Origin: an uncultured Spartobacteria bacterium
Lineage (GTDB): Bacteria; Verrucomicrobiota; Verrucomicrobiia; Chthoniobacterales; JAATET01
Direction: 5' to 3'
Length of the DNA stretch: 54,155 nt
NCBI GenBank assembly: GCA_937901895.1
Contig: CALGTD010000183.1
Span: 1 to 54,155, forward strand
Shown: positions 42,019-50,226 of the stretch, piece after piece
How the letters are laid out: the number at the start of each line of letters is the position of its first letter
Numbering within the stretch: the stretch's first letter is position 1
Notes under the pieces: model-generated
The model's input: only the letters and a program-made list of their open reading frames with translations
Databases searched by the model: none
Told to the model about the DNA's origin: nothing
Made by a program: the position numbers and the translations under genes

Positions 42019-43092
42019 ATGGCAACTCCAGGCTGGCAATTTGCGAGCGACAACGTTTCGGGCATCTGCCCGGAAGCGTGGGCCTCGCTGCAGGAAGCGA
42101 ATCACGGTTGCGAGCCCTCCTACGGCGACGACCGGTGGACGGAACGCGCGTCGGACCAGCTTCGTGAACTCTTCGAGACGGACTGCGAGGTTTTCTTCGT
42201 CTTCAACGGCACCGCCGCAAACTCCCTTGCGCTCGCCTCCTGCTGCCAGAGCTATCACAGCATCCTGTGCCACGAACTCGCCCACGTGGAAACCGACGAG
42301 TGTGGTGCGCCGGAGTTTTTCTCGAACGGCACGAAGGTGCTGCTCCTGCCTGGCTCCGATGGACGCATTGACCCCTCGGGCATTTCACGGACCGTGAGTC
42401 GCAGGACGGACATCCATTTCCCGAAACCACGGGCGGTCAGCGTCACCCAGGCCACGGAAGTCGGCACCGTCTATTCGCCGGACGCGCTCGGTGAAATCGC
42501 GACCGCCGCCGCCGCCCACGATCTCACGCTGCACATGGACGGCGCGCGCTTTGCGAATGCCGTCGCCTCCCTCGGAGTCGCACCCAAGGACATCACGTGG
42601 AAGGCGGGAGTCGACGTGCTTTGTTTCGGGGGATCGAAGAACGGACTGCCGCTTGGCGAAGCCGTGGTGTTCTTCGATCACGAACTCGCGGCGGAATTCG
42701 AGTATCGATGCAAGCAGGCGGGCCAGCTCGCCTCGAAGATGCGGTTTCTCAGCGCGCCATGGGTGGGCATGCTCGAGAGCGGCGCATGGTTGCGGCACGC
42801 CGCACACGCAAACGCAATGGCCGCGCTCCTCGAAAAACGGATTTCCGCCCTGCCGGGCGTGGAGATTCTCTTCCCTCGCCAGGCCAACAGCGTGTTCGTG
42901 CGCATCCCACCCGCGGCGGTGACCGCGCTCCGCGAGAAAGGCTGGCGATTCTACACATTCATCGGCGCCGGAGGTTCCCGCCTCATGTGTTCGTGGGAAA
43001 CGAGCGAGGACGATGTCGAGTCGTTCGCGGCCGACCTCGAGGCGGTGCTTGCCCGTCCGCCGATCGACCTTGCAGCGGCTCCCGGTTTTTGA
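42019..43092 (+). CDS. Low-specificity threonine aldolase (beta-eliminating lyase family)
   Basis: A 357-residue PLP enzyme of fold type I. The start ATPGWQFASDNVSGICPEAW gives the conserved SDN motif; GDDRWTERASDQLRELF, VFNGTAANSLAL and LHMDGARFANAVASLG are diagnostic; the Schiff-base lysine is Lys207 in CFGGSKNGLPLGEAVV. It cleaves threonine and similar beta-hydroxy amino acids to glycine and an aldehyde. ATG 42019 is preferred over 41977, whose extra residues do not align. It is followed 13 nt later by the purine nucleoside phosphorylase gene. Confidence 0.92.
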   Translation: MATPGWQFASDNVSGICPEAWASLQEANHGCEPSYGDDRWTERASDQLRELFETDCEVFFVFNGTAANSLALASCCQSYHSILCHELAHVETDECGAPEFFSNGTKVLLLPGSDGRIDPSGISRTVSRRTDIHFPKPRAVSVTQATEVGTVYSPDALGEIATAAAAHDLTLHMDGARFANAVASLGVAPKDITWKAGVDVLCFGGSKNGLPLGEAVVFFDHELAAEFEYRCKQAGQLASKMRFLSAPWVGMLESGAWLRHAAHANAMAALLEKRISALPGVEILFPRQANSVFVRIPPAAVTALREKGWRFYTFIGAGGSRLMCSWETSEDDVESFAADLEAVLARPPIDLAAAPGF

Positions 43093-43105
43093 AACGAACT
43101 GCGGG

Positions 43106-43888
43106 ATGTCCGACCCGCGCGCCACAGTCGAGAAATTCGGAGCAAAGATCGCGATCGTTCTCGGCTCGGGGCTGAATGCCTTCGCCGACTCGCTCGAAAT
43201 CGAGGAAACGATCCCCTACTCCGCAATCCCCGGTCTCCCCGTCTCGAGCGTGCCCGGACACGCGGGCGCGTTTTCGCTGACACGCATCAACGGATCTCCG
43301 CTTCTCGTCGCGCGCGGGCGCGTCCATCTCTACGAGGGATGGACGCCGGCGGAGGTCGCCGCGGGCGTGCGCTTGATGCACGGTGCCGGCATCCGGCGGC
43401 TCCTTCTCACAAACGCCGCGGGGACCTTGAATCCCGCCTTCCCTCCCGGCCAGTGGATGATGCTCTCCGATCACCTCAATCTCACCGGCACGTCACCGCT
43501 CATCGGAGGGCCGAACTTTGTCGATCTGACGAACGCCTACGCCCCCGCGCTGCGCTCCCTTTTCCGCGAGGCAGCCGGCACGGCAAACATCCCGCTGCAC
43601 GAAGGCGTTTACGCCAGCCTGCCCGGTCCGCAATACGAGACCCCCGCCGAAATCCGCATGCTCCGGACTCTCGGCGCGGACGCCGTCGGCATGTCCACCG
43701 TCCTCGAAACCATCCAGGCCCGCGCGCTCGGTATGGAAGTGGCCGCCTTCTCGTGCCTCACGAACTGGGCTGCCGGGATTACCGGCGAATCCCTCAGCCA
43801 TGACGAAGTCACCGAAACCGGCCGTTCGGCGGCCTCCCAGTTTGCCTCGATCCTGCGGATTGCACTCCCCGGACTGCTCGCCGGTTGA
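43106..43888 (+). CDS. punA: Purine nucleoside phosphorylase (trimeric PNP family)
   Basis: A 260-residue class I PNP. The phosphate-binding VLGSGLNAFADSL, GRVHLYEGWTPAEVAAGVR, LLLTNAAGTLN, the purine-site GVYASLPGPQYETPAEIRM and AVGMSTVLETIQARALGMEV with SCLTNWAAGI are all intact. It splits inosine or guanosine to base and ribose-1-phosphate for purine salvage. ATG 43106 (MSDPRATVEKFG) is chosen; ATG 43013 lies inside the aldolase. The GLNAFADSLE region differs from typical mammalian sequences but keeps the phosphate residues. Confidence 0.94.
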   Translation: MSDPRATVEKFGAKIAIVLGSGLNAFADSLEIEETIPYSAIPGLPVSSVPGHAGAFSLTRINGSPLLVARGRVHLYEGWTPAEVAAGVRLMHGAGIRRLLLTNAAGTLNPAFPPGQWMMLSDHLNLTGTSPLIGGPNFVDLTNAYAPALRSLFREAAGTANIPLHEGVYASLPGPQYETPAEIRMLRTLGADAVGMSTVLETIQARALGMEVAAFSCLTNWAAGITGESLSHDEVTETGRSAASQFASILRIALPGLLAG

Positions 43889-43921
43889 GCGTCCCCGCCG
43901 CCGAACAACGCCGGTCGCAAT

Positions 43922-46459
43922 CTACTCGTCCAGATCCACGCGGAGCCGGATGAAATAGGAAGGCTCGTCCGGCGCATCGACCGTAAGATGCACGCGCTCA
44001 CGCTCCTCGCCCACGTCCTCCTGCCACGCGACTGAGAATTCGACGGGCGCCCATTTCTCGAGATCGGTCGAGGTTTCGAGGGCGATCACCGCCGTGGTCG
44101 ACTTTGCGCGTGTCAATTCCACCGCCAGCTTTCCGCCGGTGAAGGCGGTCACCCGCGGCGCTTCCTGTCCGGACGGCGTGAGCGGTTTCAACCCCAACGC
44201 ATATTTCAGGAGGTTGCTCATCCCGTCGCCGGCCGGTTTGTCGTTGTGTCCGCGCTGGCCTTCTGGCGGCTTTTCGCCCTCCGGCAGCGAGTCCATCCAC
44301 GCGTTGTAGGACGGGTCGGGTTCAGGAAGGATGATCTCCTGCGGGTTTCTCCCAAAGAGTTCCACGTCCGCGATCCGGGCGACGCCGTCCGCGCCGGGGT
44401 CGTCCACGACAATGCGTGCATACCGGGCGGTCACGAGCGGAAACTCGACGTCCGTGACGCTGTCCAGGTTGCCCGCCTGAGCGTCGATCGTCGACCACGT
44501 GTAGGCGTTCGCGCTCACCTGCAGCCGGTAGGCGCGGGTGTTGAGGCTGCGGTTCATCCCGGTGTCGCCCGCATGCCGGATGACGCAACGGTGGAGATTG
44601 TAAAGCCGGCCGAAATCAAACGTGATCGAGCGTTTTCCGGCGGCAGACGACGCCCACATCGTGTAGGCCGTGCCGTCGCCCGCAAGCGAGGGATTTGAGC
44701 CCGTGTCGCTCGACGTCACGGTCGTCTGTCCGGACATCACCACGTTGAACGGAAGATTGTTCGCCTCGTTGAACAGCGCGAAATAATGGTCGGCGCGGAC
44801 GAACACGAGCTTGCCCGGATGCCGCGAGTTCAGCTCGTTGCAAAGATCGACGATGCGGTTCGGTTTCATCTCCCCCCACACGCTGACCTGCGTGGAGAGG
44901 AAGAGAGGCGACGTTCCGTTCCAGTTGTTGATCTGGGTGTTGAGCGCATCGCGAATGTTCGCGTAGTTCTGTGAATACGCCTCCACCAGCCGGTCGAAAC
45001 GAAGTCGCCCATTCTCGATGCTCGGATTCACCATGGAGCGTCCGCTGAAGCGCTGCACGGTCGCGCCGTAGAGGTTGCGGACATTGCGCTCGTAGGAGGC
45101 TCGGTGCATCGGTGTCGCGTTGTCCCAAACCGTGAGCACACGCAGCCCGGCGCGTTGCATGTAGGTCTCGGTGAGACGGGCATAGCCATCCATCGCTGCC
45201 TCGCTTTCGAGATGCGTGCCGGAGGATGCGCCCGACTCATTCGCGGTGTTCACGGGCATGAGGTATCCCATGCCGGACGGGCCTGCGACGAAGCAGTCGT
45301 TCGGCGTGGCGGTCATGTAGTAGTAGTTCAAGAGCGCCGGACCGAGATCCACCATTCCGGGTGCGACCGTCCAGTTCATCGGGAATCTCCCGCGGCTGGA
45401 GGCGTTTTGATCCCAGATCTTGCGCATGGCACGCTGCATGTATTGGGCGTTGTCGCCGTCGCTGATGAAGATCGTGATGTAGATTTTGTTCTCGAGCGCG
45501 GGCTTCGGCGGAACCTTCGGGACGCGGATCCGGCGGTCCGTTCCGGCGTAAACGGAACCACTGATGTAGAAGTTCGCAGGAATGGTGCCGATGCCGAAAC
45601 GGGTGGCGTTGACGATCCCTGAGCGCTCGGTCGTATACCAGCCGAGCCCGATCGCATCGCCGGGCGTCATGTCCGCAAGAAACTTTCGGAAAATATCCCG
45701 CTCCGTCGTGTTCCTCGAATCGAGCCACAACACCACGGCACCGACCGCCGCGGCGATGTCGCGGGTATGGTGCAGATCGCCATTATCCGCCGGGTCTGCG
45801 CTGACAAACAACCGCTTCGTGCACTCCGGCCACCACGTCTCGTAGAGATGATTGTAAATACCGGCGGCCGTCGTGTAAGGCAGCGTGGTCAGATCGACCA
45901 CAACAGGCAGATTGATCCCGCGATTGAGGAGTTCCGCGCGAATGCCCGGCGTTACCGGCAGCGCGTTTCTCAGTCCGGCCACCGTGCCGGCGAGGTTCCG
46001 GTAATGAATGCTTTTCGACGGATCGTAGAGCACGAGCCCCGCGACCTGATTCGCGTATTTCGAGACGAGGTTGTAGCGATTCGCGCCCCCGTAGAGGATG
46101 CGTGAACTGAAGTTCACGGTCGACGTGTTCGCCCATGTGTAAGTGCCCTCGTCGGCTCCGGAATCCAGCAGATAGATCCGCGGCCGCGTTTTGTTGACCA
46201 GCCCCTGCAATGCGGAAAAGGTGATCTCCTCGTCCGGGTTCAGATCCTGGACAAGAATCGTGTCGAGTATGGAAAACGGCGTGGCAAACGTCGGCAGCGC
46301 CTGTCCCTGCGGCCACGAGACGCCGGAGGAGATGTTCGAAACCACCGGATAGGGCGTATAGAGGTTGGGCAGGCTTTCCGCAGCGGACGCCGGGAAAATT
46401 TGCACGGCGAGCACCACCACGGCCAGACGGACGCCGGACATCAAACGAGGGCAATTCAT
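43922..46459 (-). CDS. Secreted GxGYxYP-type putative glycoside hydrolase
   Basis: An 845-residue exported protein. The signal peptide runs to SAAES (about residue 28). The central region is the GxGYxYP putative glycosidase domain: KIYITIFISDGDNAQYMQR, PMNWTVAPGMVDLGPALLNYYY and the signature segment FVAGPSGMGYLMPVN. It is followed by a F5/8 type C (galactose-binding-like) domain (SITFDFGRLYNLHRCVIRHAG to IADVELFG) and a C-terminal module beginning DGMSNLLKYALGLKP. The substrate of this family is not established, although it is often near polysaccharide-degrading loci. The start at 46459 removes 26 leading residues that lack signal character. It is divergent from the ECF sigma gene. Confidence 0.83.
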   Translation of the reverse strand: MNCPRLMSGVRLAVVVLAVQIFPASAAESLPNLYTPYPVVSNISSGVSWPQGQALPTFATPFSILDTILVQDLNPDEEITFSALQGLVNKTRPRIYLLDSGADEGTYTWANTSTVNFSSRILYGGANRYNLVSKYANQVAGLVLYDPSKSIHYRNLAGTVAGLRNALPVTPGIRAELLNRGINLPVVVDLTTLPYTTAAGIYNHLYETWWPECTKRLFVSADPADNGDLHHTRDIAAAVGAVVLWLDSRNTTERDIFRKFLADMTPGDAIGLGWYTTERSGIVNATRFGIGTIPANFYISGSVYAGTDRRIRVPKVPPKPALENKIYITIFISDGDNAQYMQRAMRKIWDQNASSRGRFPMNWTVAPGMVDLGPALLNYYYMTATPNDCFVAGPSGMGYLMPVNTANESGASSGTHLESEAAMDGYARLTETYMQRAGLRVLTVWDNATPMHRASYERNVRNLYGATVQRFSGRSMVNPSIENGRLRFDRLVEAYSQNYANIRDALNTQINNWNGTSPLFLSTQVSVWGEMKPNRIVDLCNELNSRHPGKLVFVRADHYFALFNEANNLPFNVVMSGQTTVTSSDTGSNPSLAGDGTAYTMWASSAAGKRSITFDFGRLYNLHRCVIRHAGDTGMNRSLNTRAYRLQVSANAYTWSTIDAQAGNLDSVTDVEFPLVTARYARIVVDDPGADGVARIADVELFGRNPQEIILPEPDPSYNAWMDSLPEGEKPPEGQRGHNDKPAGDGMSNLLKYALGLKPLTPSGQEAPRVTAFTGGKLAVELTRAKSTTAVIALETSTDLEKWAPVEFSVAWQEDVGEERERVHLTVDAPDEPSYFIRLRVDLDE

Positions 46460-46596
46460 GAAACGGGGAGGTAATCCGTCCTCCGGAGGAGATGCGGTGT
46501 CGTGGTGCACATACACACAGCCATCTCCCGGCGGCACGGACGGTTGGGGGTCTGGAAAGCCAACCCCGCCGAAAAACGAAAGTTCCGTGCATTTTT

Positions 46597-46610
46597 GGCA
46601 AGTCCTTGCC
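46597..46610. promoter_or_regulatory. GGCAAG-TC-CTTGCC inverted repeat in the divergent gap
   Basis: A perfect 6-bp inverted repeat with a 2-nt centre, 73 nt before the ECF sigma start and about 140 nt before the GxGYxYP gene on the other strand. It falls next to a TTTTTGG run in the AT-richer middle of the 223-nt divergent region. It could be an operator for either gene. It looks like a sigma-54 -24/-12 pair, but the GG-GC spacing is one base short. Confidence 0.35.
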
Positions 46611-46682
46611 TCCGCGCTTTATTGAAAGCGAAACGCACTTCCATCTCGCGCGCGCCGTCTGCTAGCCTCTACGGCTTTTCGA

Positions 46683-47270
46683 ATGGAGGACGCCCCCGAG
46701 CCGAAGGACGACGAATTGGTCGCAAGGACCAAGGAAGGCGATGCCTCCGCGTTCGACGAGCTCGTCCGCCGCTACAGTCCCCGCGTTTACGGACTGATTT
46801 ACAACATGACGTCGAACCACGAGGAGACGAACGACGTCATGCAGGATGTCTTCCTAAAGGCCTTCCGCTCGATCAAGGGCTTTCGCGGGGACTCCAGCTT
46901 CTACACGTGGATCCACACGATCGCCATGAACATGACGATCAACTTCCTCAAGAAGCGCAACCGCCGCCGCGGCATGAGCCTCGACGACGTGGATTCCCAC
47001 ATCGAAAACGATCCCGATTTCATCGAGGCCACGGCCACTTCGGACCCTCGTCGGGAGGCGAACCTCTCCGAACTTCAAAAAAGATTGAACGAGGCCATGC
47101 AGAAACTGTCTCACGACCATAGAGCCGTGGTGACGATGTTCGACATTCAAGGCATGCCCCACGCCGAGATCGCGAAGATCCTCGGCATTTCGGAGGGCAC
47201 CGTGCGCTCCCGCCTGTTTTACGCCCATCGCCAGTTGCAAAATTACCTGGAAGAGTTTAGAGCACCCTGA
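46683..47270 (+). CDS. ECF (sigma-70 family) RNA polymerase sigma factor
   Basis: A 195-residue extracytoplasmic-function sigma factor. Region 2 is ASAFDELVRRYSPRVYGLIYNMTSN through ETNDVMQDVFLKAFRSIKGFRGDSSFYTWIHTIAMNMTINFLKKRNRRR, where the DVMQDVF and W-x-HTIA segments bind core polymerase and the -10 element. Region 4 is LSHDHRAVVTMFDIQGMPHAEIAKILGISEGTVRSRLFYAHRQLQNYL, a helix-turn-helix for the -35. It is RpoE-like. It is followed in the same direction, 6 nt on, by a one-helix membrane protein and then by a DegP-like protein, so it is probably tied to envelope signals. Confidence 0.95.
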   Translation: MEDAPEPKDDELVARTKEGDASAFDELVRRYSPRVYGLIYNMTSNHEETNDVMQDVFLKAFRSIKGFRGDSSFYTWIHTIAMNMTINFLKKRNRRRGMSLDDVDSHIENDPDFIEATATSDPRREANLSELQKRLNEAMQKLSHDHRAVVTMFDIQGMPHAEIAKILGISEGTVRSRLFYAHRQLQNYLEEFRAP

Positions 47271-47276
47271 ACCGAC

Positions 47277-47702
47277 ATGAACGAGCCGAGTGAAATTCAG
47301 AAGCTGATCCGGTTGAAGCGTTACGAGCAGCCACCGGAGGGTTACTTCGACGATTTTCTCCTCGAGTTTCAGCGTCGGCAGCGCGCCGAGATGCTCAGGC
47401 GTCCGCTCTGGCAGATCGCATGGGATCGCGTAAATTTGTGGCTCGACGGCTTCCGGGTGCCGGCCATCGCCTACGCCAGCATTCTGGTCGCGGCGATCGG
47501 CGTCGGCGGCCTCATCGTGAGTTCGCAGAATGGCGCCTCCTCGCCTGCGATCGCCTCCGCTTCCACCGAAAACCAGACTCCGGCGGCAACCGTGGCCGCT
47601 CCCGTCACCGTGAACGGCCCCGTGGTCAACGTTTCGACCCTGCCGCCGAGTTACATTCTGGAGAAGCGGCCCGTGAGCTATGAGGCGCCGTTTAGTTTCT
47701 AG
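47277..47702 (+). CDS. Single-helix membrane protein, candidate anti-sigma factor
   Basis: A 141-residue protein with no clear family. The cytoplasmic N-terminal ~55 residues are charged (EIQKLIRLKRYEQPPEGYFDDFLLEFQRRQRAEMLRR). One membrane helix follows (about 60-81, VPAIAYASILVAAIGVGGLIVSS), then a Ser/Ala/Thr/Val-rich outer segment ending SYEAPFSF. This topology, right after an ECF sigma gene, is what an anti-sigma factor looks like, though no zinc HxxxCxxC motif is present. It overlaps the next gene by 23 nt if the ATG at 47680 is used. Confidence 0.65.
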   Translation: MNEPSEIQKLIRLKRYEQPPEGYFDDFLLEFQRRQRAEMLRRPLWQIAWDRVNLWLDGFRVPAIAYASILVAAIGVGGLIVSSQNGASSPAIASASTENQTPAATVAAPVTVNGPVVNVSTLPPSYILEKRPVSYEAPFSF

Positions 47703-48732
47703 CGTGCCACATCCGCTTCGTGTGCTGTGCCTTCCCGCGGTGGTCGGCGCGGCAGTCGTCTCCGCCCTCGCGGAGGACGGGAATCTTGGCGAATCAATCA
47801 CCTCCCGCGTCAGGGAACTCTTCGAGGCGAATCGTGACGCCGTCGTCAAAATCCAGTCCTCGGATCGCCACGGACGCATCGAAGGCACCGGGTTTTACAC
47901 GGATCCCGCGGGCACGATCTTCACGCTGATCGGGGTGCTCGGCGACGGGAAGGAGATCTCGGTCATCCAGCCCGGCGGGCGAAAACTCGACGCCCGCGTT
48001 CTGGTCACCGATCCCCGCACCGGCATCGCGATCCTCAAAGTCGATGCGAACACGCCATTCATTCCGCTGGCCGACTCGAACAAGGTCGAAATCGCCACGC
48101 CCGTGATGACCATCGGCTATCCGATGGGCAAGGACGCCAGCCCCAGCTTCGGGCTCGTCGCAGGCATGGACAAGGAATACCTCTCCCGCTTTTTCCGCGT
48201 CACCCACATCCGCGCCAATGTCCCGGTGCAACGCGGACTCGGAGGCGCCCCCGCGCTCGACATGGAGGGCCGCGCCATCGGCGTGGTCTTTTCCGGCGTG
48301 GACGGCAATTCCGCCTGCTACCTCGTCCCGATCAATGCCGCCGAAAAGATCCACATGGACTTCGCCCGTTTTGGCGAACTCCGCCCCGGCCGCATCGGCG
48401 CAACGGTGGAACAATCCAATCGTGCGGAGGCACCCGGCGTGCGTCTTGCAGACATTGATCCCAACGGTCCCGCCGCAAAGGCCGGTCTTCAGGAGGGCGA
48501 CATTCTCATCCAGGTCGGCGATGTTCCGATCCGTGCTCCGGAGGACATCTTCGATGCATCGTTTTACCTCACGGCGGGCGATCCTGCGACCGTCAAGGTC
48601 CGGCGTAACGGCAACGACATGGACATCCAGATTCGACCTGAGCCCCACGCTGAAGGCGCGGTTCCTGTCGGGACGCCGGACGACACCTCGGTCGTTGGCA
48701 ACATGCCGAGCTTCGAACTCGACCAGAAGTAG
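47680..48732 (+). CDS. Catalytically dead DegP/HtrA-like PDZ protein
   Basis: A 350-residue exported protein with signal peptide (RRRLVSS, hydrophobic VVGAAVVSALA). Residues about 45-230 follow the trypsin-like DegP fold: GTGFYTDPAGTI aligns with the GSGFIID strand, and LVTDPRTGIAILKV and VPVQRGLGGAPALDMEGRAIGVVFSG align with the Asp and Ser loops. The three catalytic residues are replaced: Gly85 for the His (TLIGV instead of TNNHV), Gly115 for the Asp (TGIAIL instead of SDIAL), and the Ser of GNSGG is lost, with Leu187 in the remaining GLGG. A PDZ domain follows (about 240-325, ADIDPNGPAAKAGLQEGDILIQVG). It probably binds unfolded or C-terminal peptides without cutting. A GTG at 47704 is an alternative start. 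Confidence 0.82.
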   Translation: MRRRLVSSVPHPLRVLCLPAVVGAAVVSALAEDGNLGESITSRVRELFEANRDAVVKIQSSDRHGRIEGTGFYTDPAGTIFTLIGVLGDGKEISVIQPGGRKLDARVLVTDPRTGIAILKVDANTPFIPLADSNKVEIATPVMTIGYPMGKDASPSFGLVAGMDKEYLSRFFRVTHIRANVPVQRGLGGAPALDMEGRAIGVVFSGVDGNSACYLVPINAAEKIHMDFARFGELRPGRIGATVEQSNRAEAPGVRLADIDPNGPAAKAGLQEGDILIQVGDVPIRAPEDIFDASFYLTAGDPATVKVRRNGNDMDIQIRPEPHAEGAVPVGTPDDTSVVGNMPSFELDQK

Positions 48733-48736
48733 CCGT

Positions 48737-49159
48737 TTACTTCGACAGGCCTCCCATTTTTCGCAGCCTGTCGAATGCCGCCACGTCCAGCGGCATCACA
48801 CTCAGGCGCGACTGGCGGACCAGCGCGATATCGGCCAGCGCCTTCTCGGCCTTGATTGCCGAAAGCGGCACCCGCGTCCGGAATGCCTCCACAGGCGCGA
48901 GATCCACGCACACCCATTCGCCCTCGGTCGCAGTGGGATCGGGATACGCCTCACGCGAAACCTTCGCGACACCGACCACCGCCTTCTCCTTTCCGCTGTG
49001 ATAGAAAAGCACACTGTCGCCCTTGCGCATTCCACGCAGATTGATTCGCGCCTGAAAATTCCGCACCCCCGTCCATGCGGTGCCACCGTCCCGCACAAAA
49101 TCCTCCCACGAGTAATCCTCGGGCTCCTGCTTCACCAGCCAATGCCGTTCGTTCGCCAT
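48737..49159 (-). CDS. EVE domain protein
   Basis: A 140-residue EVE-domain protein. HWLVKQEPEDYSWEDFVRDG, AWTGVRNFQARINLRGMRKGDSVLFYHSG and VGVAKVSREAYPDP are the conserved blocks of this PUA-like fold, thought to recognise modified bases in nucleic acid. It is the stand-alone form seen in many bacteria. ATG 49159 (MANERHW) is chosen because upstream residues do not align. It is convergent with the DegP-like gene, with only 4 nt between the stops, and divergent from the polymerase gene 107 nt away. Confidence 0.9.
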   Translation of the reverse strand: MANERHWLVKQEPEDYSWEDFVRDGGTAWTGVRNFQARINLRGMRKGDSVLFYHSGKEKAVVGVAKVSREAYPDPTATEGEWVCVDLAPVEAFRTRVPLSAIKAEKALADIALVRQSRLSVMPLDVAAFDRLRKMGGLSK

Positions 49160-49266
49160 TCGCGAAGAATGGCATCTCCACTCCGCGCCGAAAATCCCGG
49201 AATCCACCAACCCCAAAACATGCTTGGTAAACCGGCCTGTGTTTTGGAAATCTGACGCGCTTCCCG

Positions 49267-50226
49267 ATGGCATTCCCACCGCAAACCGCGCTTACCCGCC
49301 TGCTCGAGGCTCATGCCGCCGGACGCCTTGCCCACGCCTATCTGCTCTCCGGACCTCGCGGCAGCGGCAAGGAAACGGTGCTGACCGGACTCGCCGCACG
49401 GATTCTCGAGGTCGAGCCGAACGAGCTCACCCGCCATCCCGATTTTCACGTCGCAGGCCCGGAGTCGAAGTCCCGGCGCATTCTCGTGGAACAGATCCGC
49501 CGCCTCGAACACGCGCTCCGCTCGAAACCGGTCGCCGGTTCGAAGAAGGTCGCCCTCATTCGCGAGGCCGACCGGCTCCAGCCCGAGGCGGCAAACGCCT
49601 TCCTCAAAACGCTCGAGGAGCCACCCGCCGGCTCCCACGTCCTGCTCACCACGTCATCCCCGGACGCGTTGCTTCAAACCATCCGGTCGCGGTGCCTCGT
49701 CGTCGCACTCCAGCCCGGCCCGCCTTCCGCGCCGGATGCCGTCGCCAATGCCCTCCTCGACGCGCTCGAGACCACTCTGACCCGACGACTGTCGCCCGCC
49801 GCCGCCGCCTTCTCGCTCTCACGGGCGTTCCTGGATCTCCTCGGCCGTGAGCGCGAACGCGTGCGCGAGGAGGGAATGGAGACGCTCAAGGCCGAGCAGG
49901 CCCACTACCGGCAGACCACCGACGGCTCCTGGCTCGAGGAACGCGAAGAGCAGATCAAGGCCCTCTCCGAAGCCATGGCCCTGCGGTGCCGCGCCGACCT
50001 TCTCCAGACTCTCGCAAACTGGTTTGCCGACGTGCTGCGTGTGCAGAATGGCGCCGCGCCGGTGCTCGACCGCCCCCTGATCCGGGAAACCGCCGCGTCC
50101 ACACCTCCGGCCGTCGCACTCCGTCGCGTGGCGGCCCTCGAAGAAACGGCATCAAATCTTGATCGCGGCGTGCAGGAAGCACTTGCGGTCGAAACCGGTT
50201 TCCTCAAACTTTTCTCCATCTCCTGA
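49267..50226 (+). CDS. holB: DNA polymerase III subunit delta-prime
   Basis: A 319-residue clamp-loader ATPase-like protein. It has AHAYLLSGPRGSGKETVLTGLA with a modified but near-complete P-loop (GPRGSGKE), VALIREADRLQPEAANAFLKTLEEPP as the DExx/sensor-1 segment and TIRSRC, the SRC motif that stimulates hydrolysis in a neighbouring subunit. The C-terminal collar region is poorly conserved. It loads the sliding clamp with tau/gamma and delta. Its TGA stop overlaps the ATG of proB (TGATG). Confidence 0.85.
   Translation: MAFPPQTALTRLLEAHAAGRLAHAYLLSGPRGSGKETVLTGLAARILEVEPNELTRHPDFHVAGPESKSRRILVEQIRRLEHALRSKPVAGSKKVALIREADRLQPEAANAFLKTLEEPPAGSHVLLTTSSPDALLQTIRSRCLVVALQPGPPSAPDAVANALLDALETTLTRRLSPAAAAFSLSRAFLDLLGRERERVREEGMETLKAEQAHYRQTTDGSWLEEREEQIKALSEAMALRCRADLLQTLANWFADVLRVQNGAAPVLDRPLIRETAASTPPAVALRRVAALEETASNLDRGVQEALAVETGFLKLFSIS

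Noticed and set aside
46593..46610. Sigma-54 promoter (TGGCA...TTGC) before the ECF operon
   Set aside because: The GG and GC doublets are nine bases apart instead of ten, which normally abolishes sigma-54 promoters. The symmetry of the site explains the resemblance.
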